Assembly (NCBI RefSeq): GCF_007830355.1
Contig: NZ_VLKO01000003.1
Span: 231 to 64,230, forward strand
Source: Flavobacterium tiangeerense
GTDB lineage: Bacteria > Bacteroidota > Bacteroidia > Flavobacteriales > Flavobacteriaceae
DNA length: 64,000 bases
Direction of reading: 5' to 3'
The notes beneath the pieces were generated by a model. The model was not told where the DNA came from. It saw only the letters and a program-made list of their open reading frames with translations, and made no database searches. Shown here in pieces: positions 45,501 to 52,211 of the stretch. Position 1 is the stretch's first letter. Each line of letters starts with the position of its first letter. Position numbers and translations under genes: made by a program.

Positions 45501-47730
45501 TAAGGGGAGCACAGATCTACTTATGGATTATGGTGATGGTACTACAGTCAATCATAATGATTGGGAAATCATGCACGCACCAGGATTGCAGTTGTATCAG
45601 TTTACGCAAGGAAGTAGTGCAGGGGCAAGTTACTGGACAGTTATTGATGATAAGTTTTTGAATTTGGATAAAGATCCTAAAGATAAAACTAAAGGAAGTT
45701 TTTCTTTTCTTTCCTATCATGGAGAAATAGTTACTTTGACAAAAACTAATTTAGAACAGATCCTTTTTAATTACGGTACAACAGATTATCAATCAAGCGG
45801 AAATCAAGCTCCAGGTGTACTTCATGGTTTTGTAATTAATCTTAATGGAACCAGAACTTCTTATAAAATTAATTTTAATGATGGCAAATATAAAAATGAA
45901 AAAGGTATAGCATACGAATTTCAAGATATAAAGCCTGAAATTATTGATGGAGTTGTTGTCTTTATTCCTTGTGGTAATGAAGGTAAAATTTATAAGTTTA
46001 AAAAATCCGATTTAGCAATGTTTTCAAATGCAAATTCAAAAGCAAGCTTAACAGCAATTGATGAATTTCCTTTTGTTCCTTTCTCTGCAAATAATCCAGC
46101 TTTAGAAACAGCAGGAGTAAAAATATCTCAGTCTTTTAAATTATCCGATGAAGGATTACGTTGGAGTTATGATCAAAATACTGTAAATATGACCAAAAAC
46201 TACTGTGAAAAACCAGAGTTGTTTTATATTCTTAAAATAGCGCAAATAAGAAAGAACTATCCAGAAGCCTTTGATAAATTTACTGACATTAATAATTGGG
46301 AAAATCCTAAAATCATTACCGATAATGCCGGACCTAGTCAAGGTGGAACTACTATAAAAAAGACCTTTGAATGGACATACTTTTTAAATAGATCTGAAAA
46401 TGCAAAATTAAAATCTGATTACTCCAGCAATATCAATCTTGAAAATTATTTCAAAAAAATGTATCAAGAATTTAGTGCATTGATAAAAGCAGAAAATATA
46501 GATAGTGAACTTTTTTGGAATGAAATAAATAAAAAAACAGAATTACAAATTTTAAATCAAATACAAAAAGAAAGTATTGTTGAATTAGAAAAAAGAACTT
46601 CAGAACAAAAGTCCACAGCAATAAAAGTTCTTATAAATGGAATTGTTAAAGAAAATAAAGAAGATGCAATAATTAAGCTGATTGCATCATTCAAACAAGA
46701 TGAAATTTCTAAACTTGAAAACTTATTAATAAACAATATTGGATTAAAAACTTTAGACAGTAAATTTGATAATTTCCTTGGAAAAGAAAATTTTACAAAA
46801 ATCATGACAACTGTTGCCGGAATTTCATCTCCCGTAGACCCTTCGGTTGTAGATTCTAAAACAGCTATTATTGAAGGGAAAATCATTAAGGTAGACAATA
46901 GTATTTTCTTCAACAAATCCTCAGATGCTGTTATAGATTCTAAGAATATAAAGTTTAGTAAGGATACATATACTTATTATCCGAGTAGTAGTATCTATAG
47001 CGGGATGAACTATTCTGTTTCAAAAGAAAATTTCTTAAACATACCATATAATCAATTAGTTTTTGTTGAATTTGCCAGTGAAATGAAATTTAATGGTGTT
47101 AACCATCCCAAAGGTGATATTATATTAGTACCAGCAATTGTTGCCTACGCATTAATAAACAATGCAAATACAGAGCAATTACAAAAAACTACCTGGTTAG
47201 TAGTTGATGGTGTATTATTTGCTACTGGTGTAGGTGAAGTAAAAGTGTTTTTTACTGCTGGTAATTGGACAAGAAAAATAATTGTAGGTGCAGATATAGC
47301 AGGGTCAGGTGTAAATTTATTGTTAGATGCCGGACTTGAAAAATATTTACCGCCAGATATTGCCCGAAAATGTCGAGTTGCAGGATTATTGTTATCTATT
47401 CCAAACGGTTTATTAGCTTTGAAAGATATTGGAGGTCCTCTTATTAAAGAGTTTAGAGCTGCAAAATCAGAATTAAAAAGTGTAGAACAGGCACAAGAGT
47501 TTGAAAAACAAATTGCCGCTTTTGAGAAACAAATTGATGCCGTTGGCTCATTAGCTCAAATTGAAAAAATAGCAGAAAAGGTTCCTGAAAATTTACGTAA
47601 ACAATTTATATCAGATTTTGGTAATTCTAGTGACGAAATAATAAAAGTATTATCCAAAGAAAATTCAGAATTAATAAATGGATGGAAAAAATTCAGAAAA
47701 AATAATCCAACATCAATACTATGCAATTAA
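42580..47730 (+). CDS. Polymorphic-toxin-like carrier: FN3 modules plus HExxH metalloprotease
   Basis: The start at 42580 gives a signal peptide (LKKQTYFFIFLLLLAGITGF) and 1716 aa; in-frame ATGs at 42511 and 42475 are upstream alternatives. The N-terminal 280 residues resemble the region named TANFOR in Bacteroidota annotation (uncertain). An FN3 module lies at about 286-375 (ITWSGALDNFDYQVNYREK). A beta-rich core follows. A zinc-protease site, HELGH followed by GVFGLQH (residues about 954-965), has a plausible Met-turn LLMDYGDG about 18 residues later. The C-terminal 180 residues hold a hydrophobic segment (WLVVDGVLFATGVGEV) and pre-toxin-like helices ending ELINGWKKFRKNN. In polymorphic toxins such proteases may release the C-terminal tip. 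Here no toxin domain follows in frame; the nuclease is the next ORF. Confidence 0.7.
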   Translation: MLKKQTYFFIFLLLLAGITGFAQTLPVTISTQMNQPSPIYWRHYADAATSNSPIKIQIVLNDLTIARRQVRLKCYWQGNGISFMNNDFVVGAQPLFLEGGVPELLNNTQLAPYFEFRNLIGLTPNQYAQPIPEGIYTFSVEVYDVATGQKLSRKSNVITTIFQNDPPLLNLPLNKASIIQQNIQNIIFSWIPRTKNVSNVEYQFDLIEIFDKNTPIQNAFAYSKPIYTTTTRATTLLYGLDAPQLIPTKTYAWRIKAKAIVGAEEIGVFKNNGYSEIFSFSYDVYCTAPLQVTTDGVSQNQAKITWSGALDNFDYQVNYREKNADSQWYPLETPRENATLANLKPNTTYEYSVGASCEKGKYIHSSIQEFTTLAQDEIALVTCGIVPDPTDLSNLSPLDNLVANDVIKAGDFPIVVIEATGGNGRFSGEGYVTIPLLERYKKLIDAADNLAEIPKKAAGIVTDAATVATALANHGATQINNAATKVEDITGQTINNPTQGVTDQIKNTAALVSDKANALAGMVPDYSTNIGQYTRVAVSFSDIGVNTDFKLISGSIIASYDPEWKSMIDLDPAFNEVFGDAGNVVNYEIDFDIKTVIKNQDGSITITSKTDVVTVIDKTVNDIVITDKDGTQYTIPANAQAGPIKPSGQLAPGGVPTAANTNGMGAGGVVKQISSADVSVIFTKGDGKYAFDTAPTTQNSKLSKSYKSIPQKSGGTYSIPFKAISNRPDSTDVIVATVDFKNGKTKDDIVFKTQNGTLIKSTWNENTARLQLKRTLDYAKETVIAAVRPTPAVQQNATGSAQPGATNPIKPTDSKNSAKYDIAGTFNLWHLTHKKVNVTLVSVNGAAIPEDAAGTLNQIYEPTGITFNVNTKPIILDHFWEDTIETGNSDLLNTYTAEQQAITVALKTKLGAEYATDTYYMLYTKEGTVKKDAGFMPLKRQFGFVFDGRNKTLAHELGHGVFGLQHPFKQYGTSKGSTDLLMDYGDGTTVNHNDWEIMHAPGLQLYQFTQGSSAGASYWTVIDDKFLNLDKDPKDKTKGSFSFLSYHGEIVTLTKTNLEQILFNYGTTDYQSSGNQAPGVLHGFVINLNGTRTSYKINFNDGKYKNEKGIAYEFQDIKPEIIDGVVVFIPCGNEGKIYKFKKSDLAMFSNANSKASLTAIDEFPFVPFSANNPALETAGVKISQSFKLSDEGLRWSYDQNTVNMTKNYCEKPELFYILKIAQIRKNYPEAFDKFTDINNWENPKIITDNAGPSQGGTTIKKTFEWTYFLNRSENAKLKSDYSSNINLENYFKKMYQEFSALIKAENIDSELFWNEINKKTELQILNQIQKESIVELEKRTSEQKSTAIKVLINGIVKENKEDAIIKLIASFKQDEISKLENLLINNIGLKTLDSKFDNFLGKENFTKIMTTVAGISSPVDPSVVDSKTAIIEGKIIKVDNSIFFNKSSDAVIDSKNIKFSKDTYTYYPSSSIYSGMNYSVSKENFLNIPYNQLVFVEFASEMKFNGVNHPKGDIILVPAIVAYALINNANTEQLQKTTWLVVDGVLFATGVGEVKVFFTAGNWTRKIIVGADIAGSGVNLLLDAGLEKYLPPDIARKCRVAGLLLSIPNGLLALKDIGGPLIKEFRAAKSELKSVEQAQEFEKQIAAFEKQIDAVGSLAQIEKIAEKVPENLRKQFISDFGNSSDEIIKVLSKENSELINGWKKFRKNNPTSILCN

Positions 47731-47741
47731 ACAGATCATCA

Positions 47742-48701
47742 ATGAAAAAAATATTTATTTTTATAATAATAAATTTAATGAGCATTTGTACTATAAATGC
47801 TCAATGTTGGTTTACTCAATTCAAAAAAGATTTTGAAACAAGTAGTGCCGATTTTAAAAAATTTATAGATGAGAGCGAAGATGGTATGAGCGTTTATCAG
47901 CGCTTATATGATGGAGGAAGTACCTACGTTCTTAAAAATGCTATCTATCTTAAAAAGTTTGAAAAACTAAGTCCCGATGTTCAAAAGTTTATTTCTCAAC
48001 TTACTGATGATAAAGCAGGAGCAACACTTAGCAAATTTCTAGATGATTGTGATAGTGACTTTGTAGCATTACTAAATGCAGATAGTCGATATGCTGAAGC
48101 AATTGTCGGTCATAAAAATAAATTTACAAGAGCAGATTATGAAAATTTTCCTGATGAAATTGCAGAATTAACAACCTCATCTGCCTCTAAAGAAAAATTA
48201 GAAAATTGGATAAACAGAAGCTCTAAACTCTCTAATTTTGGGGAAGTTGTTGCAACAGGTAATCGTTTAAGTAAAAACATAACAGATGCAATAAAACTTA
48301 AATCTGGTAAATTATTTGAAGATTTAGCTGAAAATTTAGGTTTAACAACAAAAGAACTTGAGCTTTACGATGTATTAACAGAAGTTCCTCTTGTAACTAC
48401 TGGCGGATTTATGAAAGCAGATATCATGTTGATTAGAAAAAATGCCGATGAAGTAATTACCGATGTAATAATTATTGAAAATAAACTGTCTGCAACTACT
48501 GCTTTTACTAAACGTCAAAAAGAAGGGTTTGGTGCAATAATAAATGGACAAACTAATATGACGATTAAATATAAAGTCGACTGGCTAATACCTAGTCAAG
48601 GTCCATTGACTGTTTCGAAAAATAAGATATTTAAAATTGCAGATGCTGGCACAGATAATATTGCAAATGTTACTATTGAAAAAATAATAAAAGTAAACTA
48701 G
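47742..48701 (+). CDS. Secreted toxin with PD-(D/E)XK nuclease-like domain
   Basis: The ATG at 47742 gives a 319-aa protein with its own signal peptide (MKKIFIFIIINLMSICTINA). Residues about 25-195 are the charged helical pre-toxin type (FKKDFETSSADFKKFIDES, KLSPDVQKFISQL). The C-terminal domain shows a restriction-endonuclease-like core: KADIMLI (D227), 18 residues, then IIENKLS (E246-N-K248), followed by T and Q in FTKRQKEGF. D-x18-ExK with a downstream Gln is a PD-(D/E)XK hallmark, suggesting a DNase or RNase toxin. It begins 11 bp after the carrier stop and is 3 bp before the presumed immunity gene. Nuclease fold is inferred from the motif; target is unknown. Confidence 0.68.
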   Translation: MKKIFIFIIINLMSICTINAQCWFTQFKKDFETSSADFKKFIDESEDGMSVYQRLYDGGSTYVLKNAIYLKKFEKLSPDVQKFISQLTDDKAGATLSKFLDDCDSDFVALLNADSRYAEAIVGHKNKFTRADYENFPDEIAELTTSSASKEKLENWINRSSKLSNFGEVVATGNRLSKNITDAIKLKSGKLFEDLAENLGLTTKELELYDVLTEVPLVTTGGFMKADIMLIRKNADEVITDVIIIENKLSATTAFTKRQKEGFGAIINGQTNMTIKYKVDWLIPSQGPLTVSKNKIFKIADAGTDNIANVTIEKIIKVN

Positions 48702-48704
48702 ACT

Positions 48705-49397
48705 ATGAAAAAATCAGATAAAAAAGAATTTGTATTTGAAAAATTATTACAATTACTAAAACCAAAAGGCTATTATTTAGTAAAAACAGGTTTAGATCCT
48801 ACTTTTGTTTTAAAAAAAGAGAATCAAATAATATCGTTTTTTTTCAACTTTAAAGATGGAGGACAAATTTCGTTTTCAAAGATTCTCATTTCCCTGCCAA
48901 TTGTAGAAGATATAATGTTTGAAATAAAAAAGCCAAATCAAGATTATTCTTTTATAGATGAAAAAAAGAATTTTCTAATTACTATTCAAGATAAGTATAC
49001 ACTAATGCCAGAGGGATATTTTAGTGGGGTAGGTTATGACGTAAATAATGAGGTTGAGTTATCTTTTTTTACAAATTGGATTACAAATTATCTTAAAATC
49101 GAGGGCGCAAAATTTATAGAAAGATATAGTTATTTACCCAATGTGTTATCGGAAATGGATATCTTAGAAGCTAATGGTTTAAATTGGAATAATAAAGAAA
49201 AAGGTATTTTATCAGGTTCTTTGGATGCTTATTTTAGAGGACTAATAATTTCAAAATTGTGTAATGATGCTTATTTTTATAAGAAAATAGAAAAAATGAA
49301 TGAAAAATTTAATGAAGTTGGATACGAGGAATGGCTTCCATATTATGAAAAATTGAAAGAAAGATTAAAAAGTGTTGAGCCTATTTATAATATTTAG
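48705..49397 (+). CDS. Candidate immunity protein for the adjacent nuclease toxin
   Basis: The 230-aa protein has no signal peptide or transmembrane segment, so it should be cytoplasmic, where a nuclease's antidote must act. It contains a beta-rich first half (YYLVKTGLDPTFVLKKENQI, IISFFFNFKDGGQISFSKIL) and a helical second half with charged, Glu/Lys-rich composition (IEKMNEKFNEVGYEEWLPYY). It begins 3 bp after the toxin stop and is the last gene of the cluster before the repeat block. No family was recognised. The toxin-then-immunity order with a 3-bp gap is the standard layout in polymorphic toxin loci. The function is inferred from context. Confidence 0.55.
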   Translation: MKKSDKKEFVFEKLLQLLKPKGYYLVKTGLDPTFVLKKENQIISFFFNFKDGGQISFSKILISLPIVEDIMFEIKKPNQDYSFIDEKKNFLITIQDKYTLMPEGYFSGVGYDVNNEVELSFFTNWITNYLKIEGAKFIERYSYLPNVLSEMDILEANGLNWNNKEKGILSGSLDAYFRGLIISKLCNDAYFYKKIEKMNEKFNEVGYEEWLPYYEKLKERLKSVEPIYNI

Positions 49398-49407
49398 AAG
49401 AAAAAAC

Positions 49408-49817
49408 CCGATGGCTCGGATATGACGAGCATTCTCGATATTGATAGCGCGGAATTGCATTCCGTGCCCACAATCAAAGTCAAATAATCCCGATAGCTCG
49501 GATATGACGAGCATTCTCGATATTGACTCCCGATGGCTCGGATATGAGGAGTATTCTCGATATTGATAGCGCGGAATTGCATTCCGTGCCCACAATCAAA
49601 GTCAAATAATACAATTAAAAACAAAAAAGCAACAAGTAAAATTGTTGCTTTTTTGTTTTGAAATTTCCAGCTGGCAATCGTTTGCAACTATTGCCAACAG
49701 CCTACTATGCCAATGTCTCTGACTTCGCGCCTACTCCAATACCCTAATGCAAAGACAGTAACGCAAAAAATAATTTTCTATAATTATATAAAGACTTAGA
49801 CCTAACAGGTTTTAAAA
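49408..49817. repeat. Composite repeat: tandem REP units, terminator block and palindrome arm
   Basis: 49408-49472 is a REP with a leader (CGATGGCTCGGATATGACGA then GCATTCTCGATATT). 49491-49527 is a leader without REP. 49530-49594 is a leader plus REP. Then come GTCAAATAATACAATTAAAA, a terminator (49623-49654), AAATTTCCAGCTGGC, and a stretch (about 49700-49817) that matches 52090-52198 (GACTTCGCGCCTACTCCAAT). It ends in TTAGACCTAACAGGTTTT, where the palindrome seen complete at 52175-52211 is cut and the next REP leader begins. Confidence 0.75.
49623..49654. terminator. Intrinsic terminator-like hairpin in repeat block (copy 1)
   Basis: AAAAAAGCAACA, loop AGTAAAAT, TGTTGCTTTTTT. A-run and T-run on opposite sides allow function in either direction. 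It could end the toxin/immunity transcript. Confidence 0.75.
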
Positions 49818-49818
49818 A

Positions 49819-50013
49819 CCCCGATGGCTCGGATATGACGAGCATTCTCGATATTGATAGCGCGGAATTGCATTCCGTGCCCACAATCAAAGTCAAATAA
49901 TACAAGTAAAAACAAAAAAGCAACAAGTAAAATTGTTGCTTTTTTATTTTGAAATTTCCAGCTGGCGATATGTCTCTGCATACGATAGCGCGGATTTGCA
50001 ATCCGTGCCCACA
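49819..50013. repeat. Composite repeat: leader, REP, terminator block and a second REP
   Basis: The leader CCGATGGCTCGGATATGACG at 49820 is followed by a GGAATTGCATTCC REP (49856-49885), the terminator block and, after CCAGCTGGCGATATGTCTC, a REP of the other stem type, GCGGATTTGCAATCCGTGC (49984-50013), 15 bp from the transposase stop codon. Confidence 0.75.
49914..49945. terminator. Intrinsic terminator-like hairpin in repeat block (copy 2)
   Basis: Same stem as copy 1: AAAAAGCAACA / TGTTGCTTTTT with loop AGTAAAAT. Confidence 0.75.
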
Positions 50014-50028
50014 CAGTGCATCAACAAT

Positions 50029-50614
50029 CTAAAATAAATCCAACATTACGACATCTAATTCATTTTCTAAGCCCGCATAATTTCTAGCAGAACTAAAATA
50101 ATAATCCTCTGGTGAGCTAACTACTTTCTCTTTTACAGGATTGTTGTGGATATAATTCACTTTTTGTTTTATGAACCAATTGGTTTCTATTATTTCAGCA
50201 TGATAGCCGTCTTGCCACCCGAGCCTGAAAGTGCGAATTGGCGAAGCATACTTTATAGCTTTGATCTCTCTTTAGATGCGCACAGGCTTGTTCAAAATAA
50301 GCCAAAAGCCACTCCCTGCGACTCTCTGGTTCCTCTTTAATCGTTTGAATAATTTTCTTGGAAGTGAATTTTTTAAAATCACGCATGACATCAGATAAAA
50401 TAAAACCATTCGTGGCTTTACACATTAAATGGATATGACTGTGCATAATGCAATACGCATAAATCTCAAGTCCTTTTTTCTCCTGACAATATTGCAAAGC
50501 ATTAACAATATTGTACTTTTGGTTGAGTCGCGTAAATATATCAACCCAACCTACTGTTGTAATAGTTATAAAATATGCCTGATCTGTTGTTGTTGCTTTA
50601 TATTTTGTTGACAT
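50029..50614 (-). pseudogene. REP-associated tyrosine transposase (RAYT), frameshifted by a 31-bp insertion
   Basis: The ORF from 50614 begins MSTKYKATTTDQAYFITITT and carries the Y1/HUH transposase motif YCIMHSHIHLMCK and the RAYT-typical HLKRDQSYKV. After YKV the frame is lost. Removing the 31 bases at 50218-50248 joins YKV to WQDGYHAEIIETNWFIKQKV and runs on to a stop at 50029-50031 (full length about 184 aa, normal for RAYTs). Y1 transposases cut and join single-stranded DNA with a catalytic Tyr; RAYTs mobilise REP hairpins. It is flanked by REPs in opposite orientation (49984-50013 and 50722-50751), the usual REPtron layout. Now probably inactive, it may have seeded the REPs around it. 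Confidence 0.85.
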
Positions 50615-50721
50615 TTTTTTTATTTAAAAATACAATAAAAGCTATAAAAAAACATAGCTTGTATTTCTTTGTTCTCGTGTAGGTATGAATGAGGTTAGGG
50701 ATTATGTTTGTGGCTCATCGT

Positions 50722-50751
50722 TGTGGGCACGGATTGCAAATCCGCGCTATC
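50722..50751 (-). repeat. REP hairpin upstream of the RAYT gene, GGATTTGCAATCC type
   Basis: On the plus strand TGTGGGCACGGATTGCAAAT then CCGCGCTATC. It is inverted relative to the REP at the other end of the transposase (49984-50013). Confidence 0.8.
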
Positions 50752-50857
50752 AGTTCGCGATAAAGTTTAGTGTGGTTTTAAAAACCGTCTTTCTTTAATA
50801 ACATGTTTTTGTATACCACAGCGATTGGGGTTTATTTCGTTTCATGTAGATTTGCTT

Positions 50858-50887
50858 TGTGGGCACGGATTGCAAATCCGCGCTATC
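50858..50887 (-). repeat. REP hairpin fused to the AHH-like toxin cassette
   Basis: The same element as at 50722. The open frame of the next cassette runs through it (GTG at 50859, then CKSALSG) and non-REP sequence begins right after CTATCGGGG. Confidence 0.8.
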
Positions 50888-51122
50888 GGGGATACCATTA
50901 CAAAAGAAAAAAGCTGCTATTGATTTGAATGGTCATACTAATCATCCAGCTTATGACACTGCAATTGAACAAGAAATAAATAAAATTTTAAATCAGTATA
51001 CTCCAGCACAGTATAAAGATGCTTTTGAAGAAATTCAAGATTTAATAAATAGTACTAAAAGCAAATTAGAAAATGAAGTTTTATTAGGAAATAAAGATGT
51101 TAATCAAATTATTGATTTATGA
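50859..51122 (+). CDS. Displaced toxin tip, AHH-like nuclease fragment
   Basis: The open frame gives 87 aa, of which the first 10-11 come from the REP and are probably not natural. The remainder (from IPLQKKKAAIDLNGHTNHPA) has the LNGHTNHPAYDTAIEQEI segment, typical of the C-terminal half of AHH-type HNH/EndoVII nuclease toxins of Bacteroidota, followed by helices ending VNQIIDL. The N-terminal half with the AHH residues is missing, so this is a toxin tip stored without its secretion backbone. Its stop overlaps the ATG of the next gene (ATGA), the tight coupling expected of a toxin/immunity pair. The family call is from motif memory; no search was made. Confidence 0.5.
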   Translation: MGTDCKSALSGIPLQKKKAAIDLNGHTNHPAYDTAIEQEINKILNQYTPAQYKDAFEEIQDLINSTKSKLENEVLLGNKDVNQIIDL

Positions 51123-51781
51123 AATACTACAAAGTAGCACCCGCTTTTAATAATGCTAATAAAAGAGTAGCAAGTAGCGCTAGTGGGGATAAAGTTTTAA
51201 AAGGAGAAGAGTATTATAATATTTTAAAAGATGGAGAGTTTCATAAAGAAATTCCCTTATTAAAGCATTTTTTCTTAGAAAGTTATGATGAGAAAAAATA
51301 CTGGGATTTTCAATTAAATGATATTCATAATCTAATTGGTAAAGCAAACACTATTATAGGTTATTATTTATCAAATGATTTTAAAAATATATTAGAAGAT
51401 TTTAATATCGCTCCCGTTTTTAATTTTTATGAAACGTTATTATTATATAAGGAAAAAGAATTGAAATATTGGCTTTTCCAATACGGAGTTAACTCTTTTG
51501 ATAATTTTAATCTACCACAAAGCATTTTTAAAATAGAGGATGAAGAATTTATAATTAAAACTCAAGATGAGTATTGGATTAAAAAGAGAGAAGCAAGAAA
51601 AGTATACACATCTAAGTTATTATTGAAAAAATTATCAATAAATGGTAATTATGATTTCTTTTTTAACCAAATAAATTCTGACACAGTTGTTTCCGGTAAT
51701 TTAAAGAAAATAATTGAAGATGCAAATTTAAAAGGTTTTGAATTTGTACAATTGGATTATGAGGTTGTAGTTTCATACTGA
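51119..51781 (+). CDS. Candidate immunity protein, Imm11/DUF1629-like
   Basis: The 220-aa protein has no signal peptide. It has an acidic/aromatic N-terminal half and a C-terminal end, VSGNLKKIIEDANLKGFEFV, matching the ending common in DUF1629-type immunity proteins (a helix, then GFEF). It overlaps the stop codon of the AHH-like toxin fragment by 4 bp, so it is translationally coupled, and would protect the cell from that toxin. The 3' end runs into sequence coding for a further toxin remnant in the +1 frame. Composition is very AT-rich, like other cassette genes here. The immunity call rests on context and partial resemblance. Confidence 0.55.
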   Translation: MKYYKVAPAFNNANKRVASSASGDKVLKGEEYYNILKDGEFHKEIPLLKHFFLESYDEKKYWDFQLNDIHNLIGKANTIIGYYLSNDFKNILEDFNIAPVFNFYETLLLYKEKELKYWLFQYGVNSFDNFNLPQSIFKIEDEEFIIKTQDEYWIKKREARKVYTSKLLLKKLSINGNYDFFFNQINSDTVVSGNLKKIIEDANLKGFEFVQLDYEVVVSY

Positions 51782-51956
51782 TAAAGAAGGTAAAAAATGG
51801 GCGGAATTTTTAAATAATGAAATACGAGCCACTGCTGGTGACGCAGGACAAGGATGGAATAAATTTCTGAATGTTAAGCCAACCCGATCGCGCGGATATG
51901 TCTCTACGTACGATAGCGCGGAATTGCATTCCGTGCCCACAATCAAAGTCAAATAA
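51774..51956 (+). pseudogene. Toxin-tip remnant fused at its end to a REP
   Basis: In the +1 frame relative to the immunity gene, the sequence reads HTDKEGKKWAEFLNNEIRAT then AGDAGQGWNKFLNVKP, a soluble, toxin-tail-like stretch. It then passes straight into repeat sequence (TRSRGYVSTYDSAELHSVP) before TAA. No start codon is available, so it is the broken end of a different cassette. No immunity gene follows. Confidence 0.45.
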
Positions 51957-51971
51957 TACAAGTAAAAACAG

Positions 51972-52000
51972 AAAAGCAACAAGTAAAATTGTTGCTTTTT
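51972..52000. terminator. Intrinsic terminator-like hairpin in repeat block (copy 3)
   Basis: AAAAGCAACA, loop AGTAAAAT, TGTTGCTTTTT, the same hairpin as at 49623 and 49914. Confidence 0.72.
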
Positions 52001-52174
52001 TATTTTGAAATTTCCAGCTGGCGATATGTCTCCCCCAGCTGCTCGAAGTATTTACAAAAAACGTACTTAAAGACGGCGGGTTGCTGCGCGAATGTCTGTG
52101 ACTTCGCGCCTACTCCAATACCATAATGCAAAGACAGTAACACAAAAAATAATTTCCTATAATTATATAAAGAC

Positions 52175-52211
52175 TTAGACCTAACAGGTTTTAAAAACCT
52201 GTTAGGTCTAA
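52175..52211. repeat. 37-bp perfect palindrome
   Basis: TTAGACCTAACAGGTTTT, central A, and the exact reverse complement. One arm only is present at 49796-49817, and a degraded copy (CAGACCTAACAGGTTTTAAC) is near 58027, so it belongs to a dispersed family. Confidence 0.8.

Larger units (their letters stand above)
49398..50028. other. Repeat block between cassettes
   Basis: About 630 bp without a gene. It holds four REP units, two copies of a terminator-bearing block and one arm of a palindrome, all described separately. ORFs on the minus strand here arise only from the repeats. Confidence 0.7.
51891..52211. repeat. Composite repeat block, second long copy with complete palindrome
   Basis: CCCGATCGCGCGGATATGTC, a REP (51912-51941), the terminator block, then CAGCTGCTCGAAGTATT and GACTTCGCGCCTACTCCAAT lead to the palindrome at 52175. 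Most segments recur at 49565-49817 in the same order. This copy has an extra stretch, about 52020-52090, that is also found inverted at 13806-13912. Confidence 0.75.

Noticed and set aside
49365..50014. Minus-strand ORFs of 70-97 aa containing CNSALSISRMLVIS
   Set aside because: They are translations of the REP and leader repeats, appear several times almost unchanged, and have no independent coding signal.
50146..50611. Plus-strand ORFs of 60-64 aa opposite the RAYT gene
   Set aside because: They are shadows of the transposase remnant, which has clear HUH motifs on the minus strand.
49408..52211. CRISPR array
   Set aside because: Repeats are irregularly spaced, contain hairpins and terminators, and no spacer/repeat periodicity or cas gene is present.
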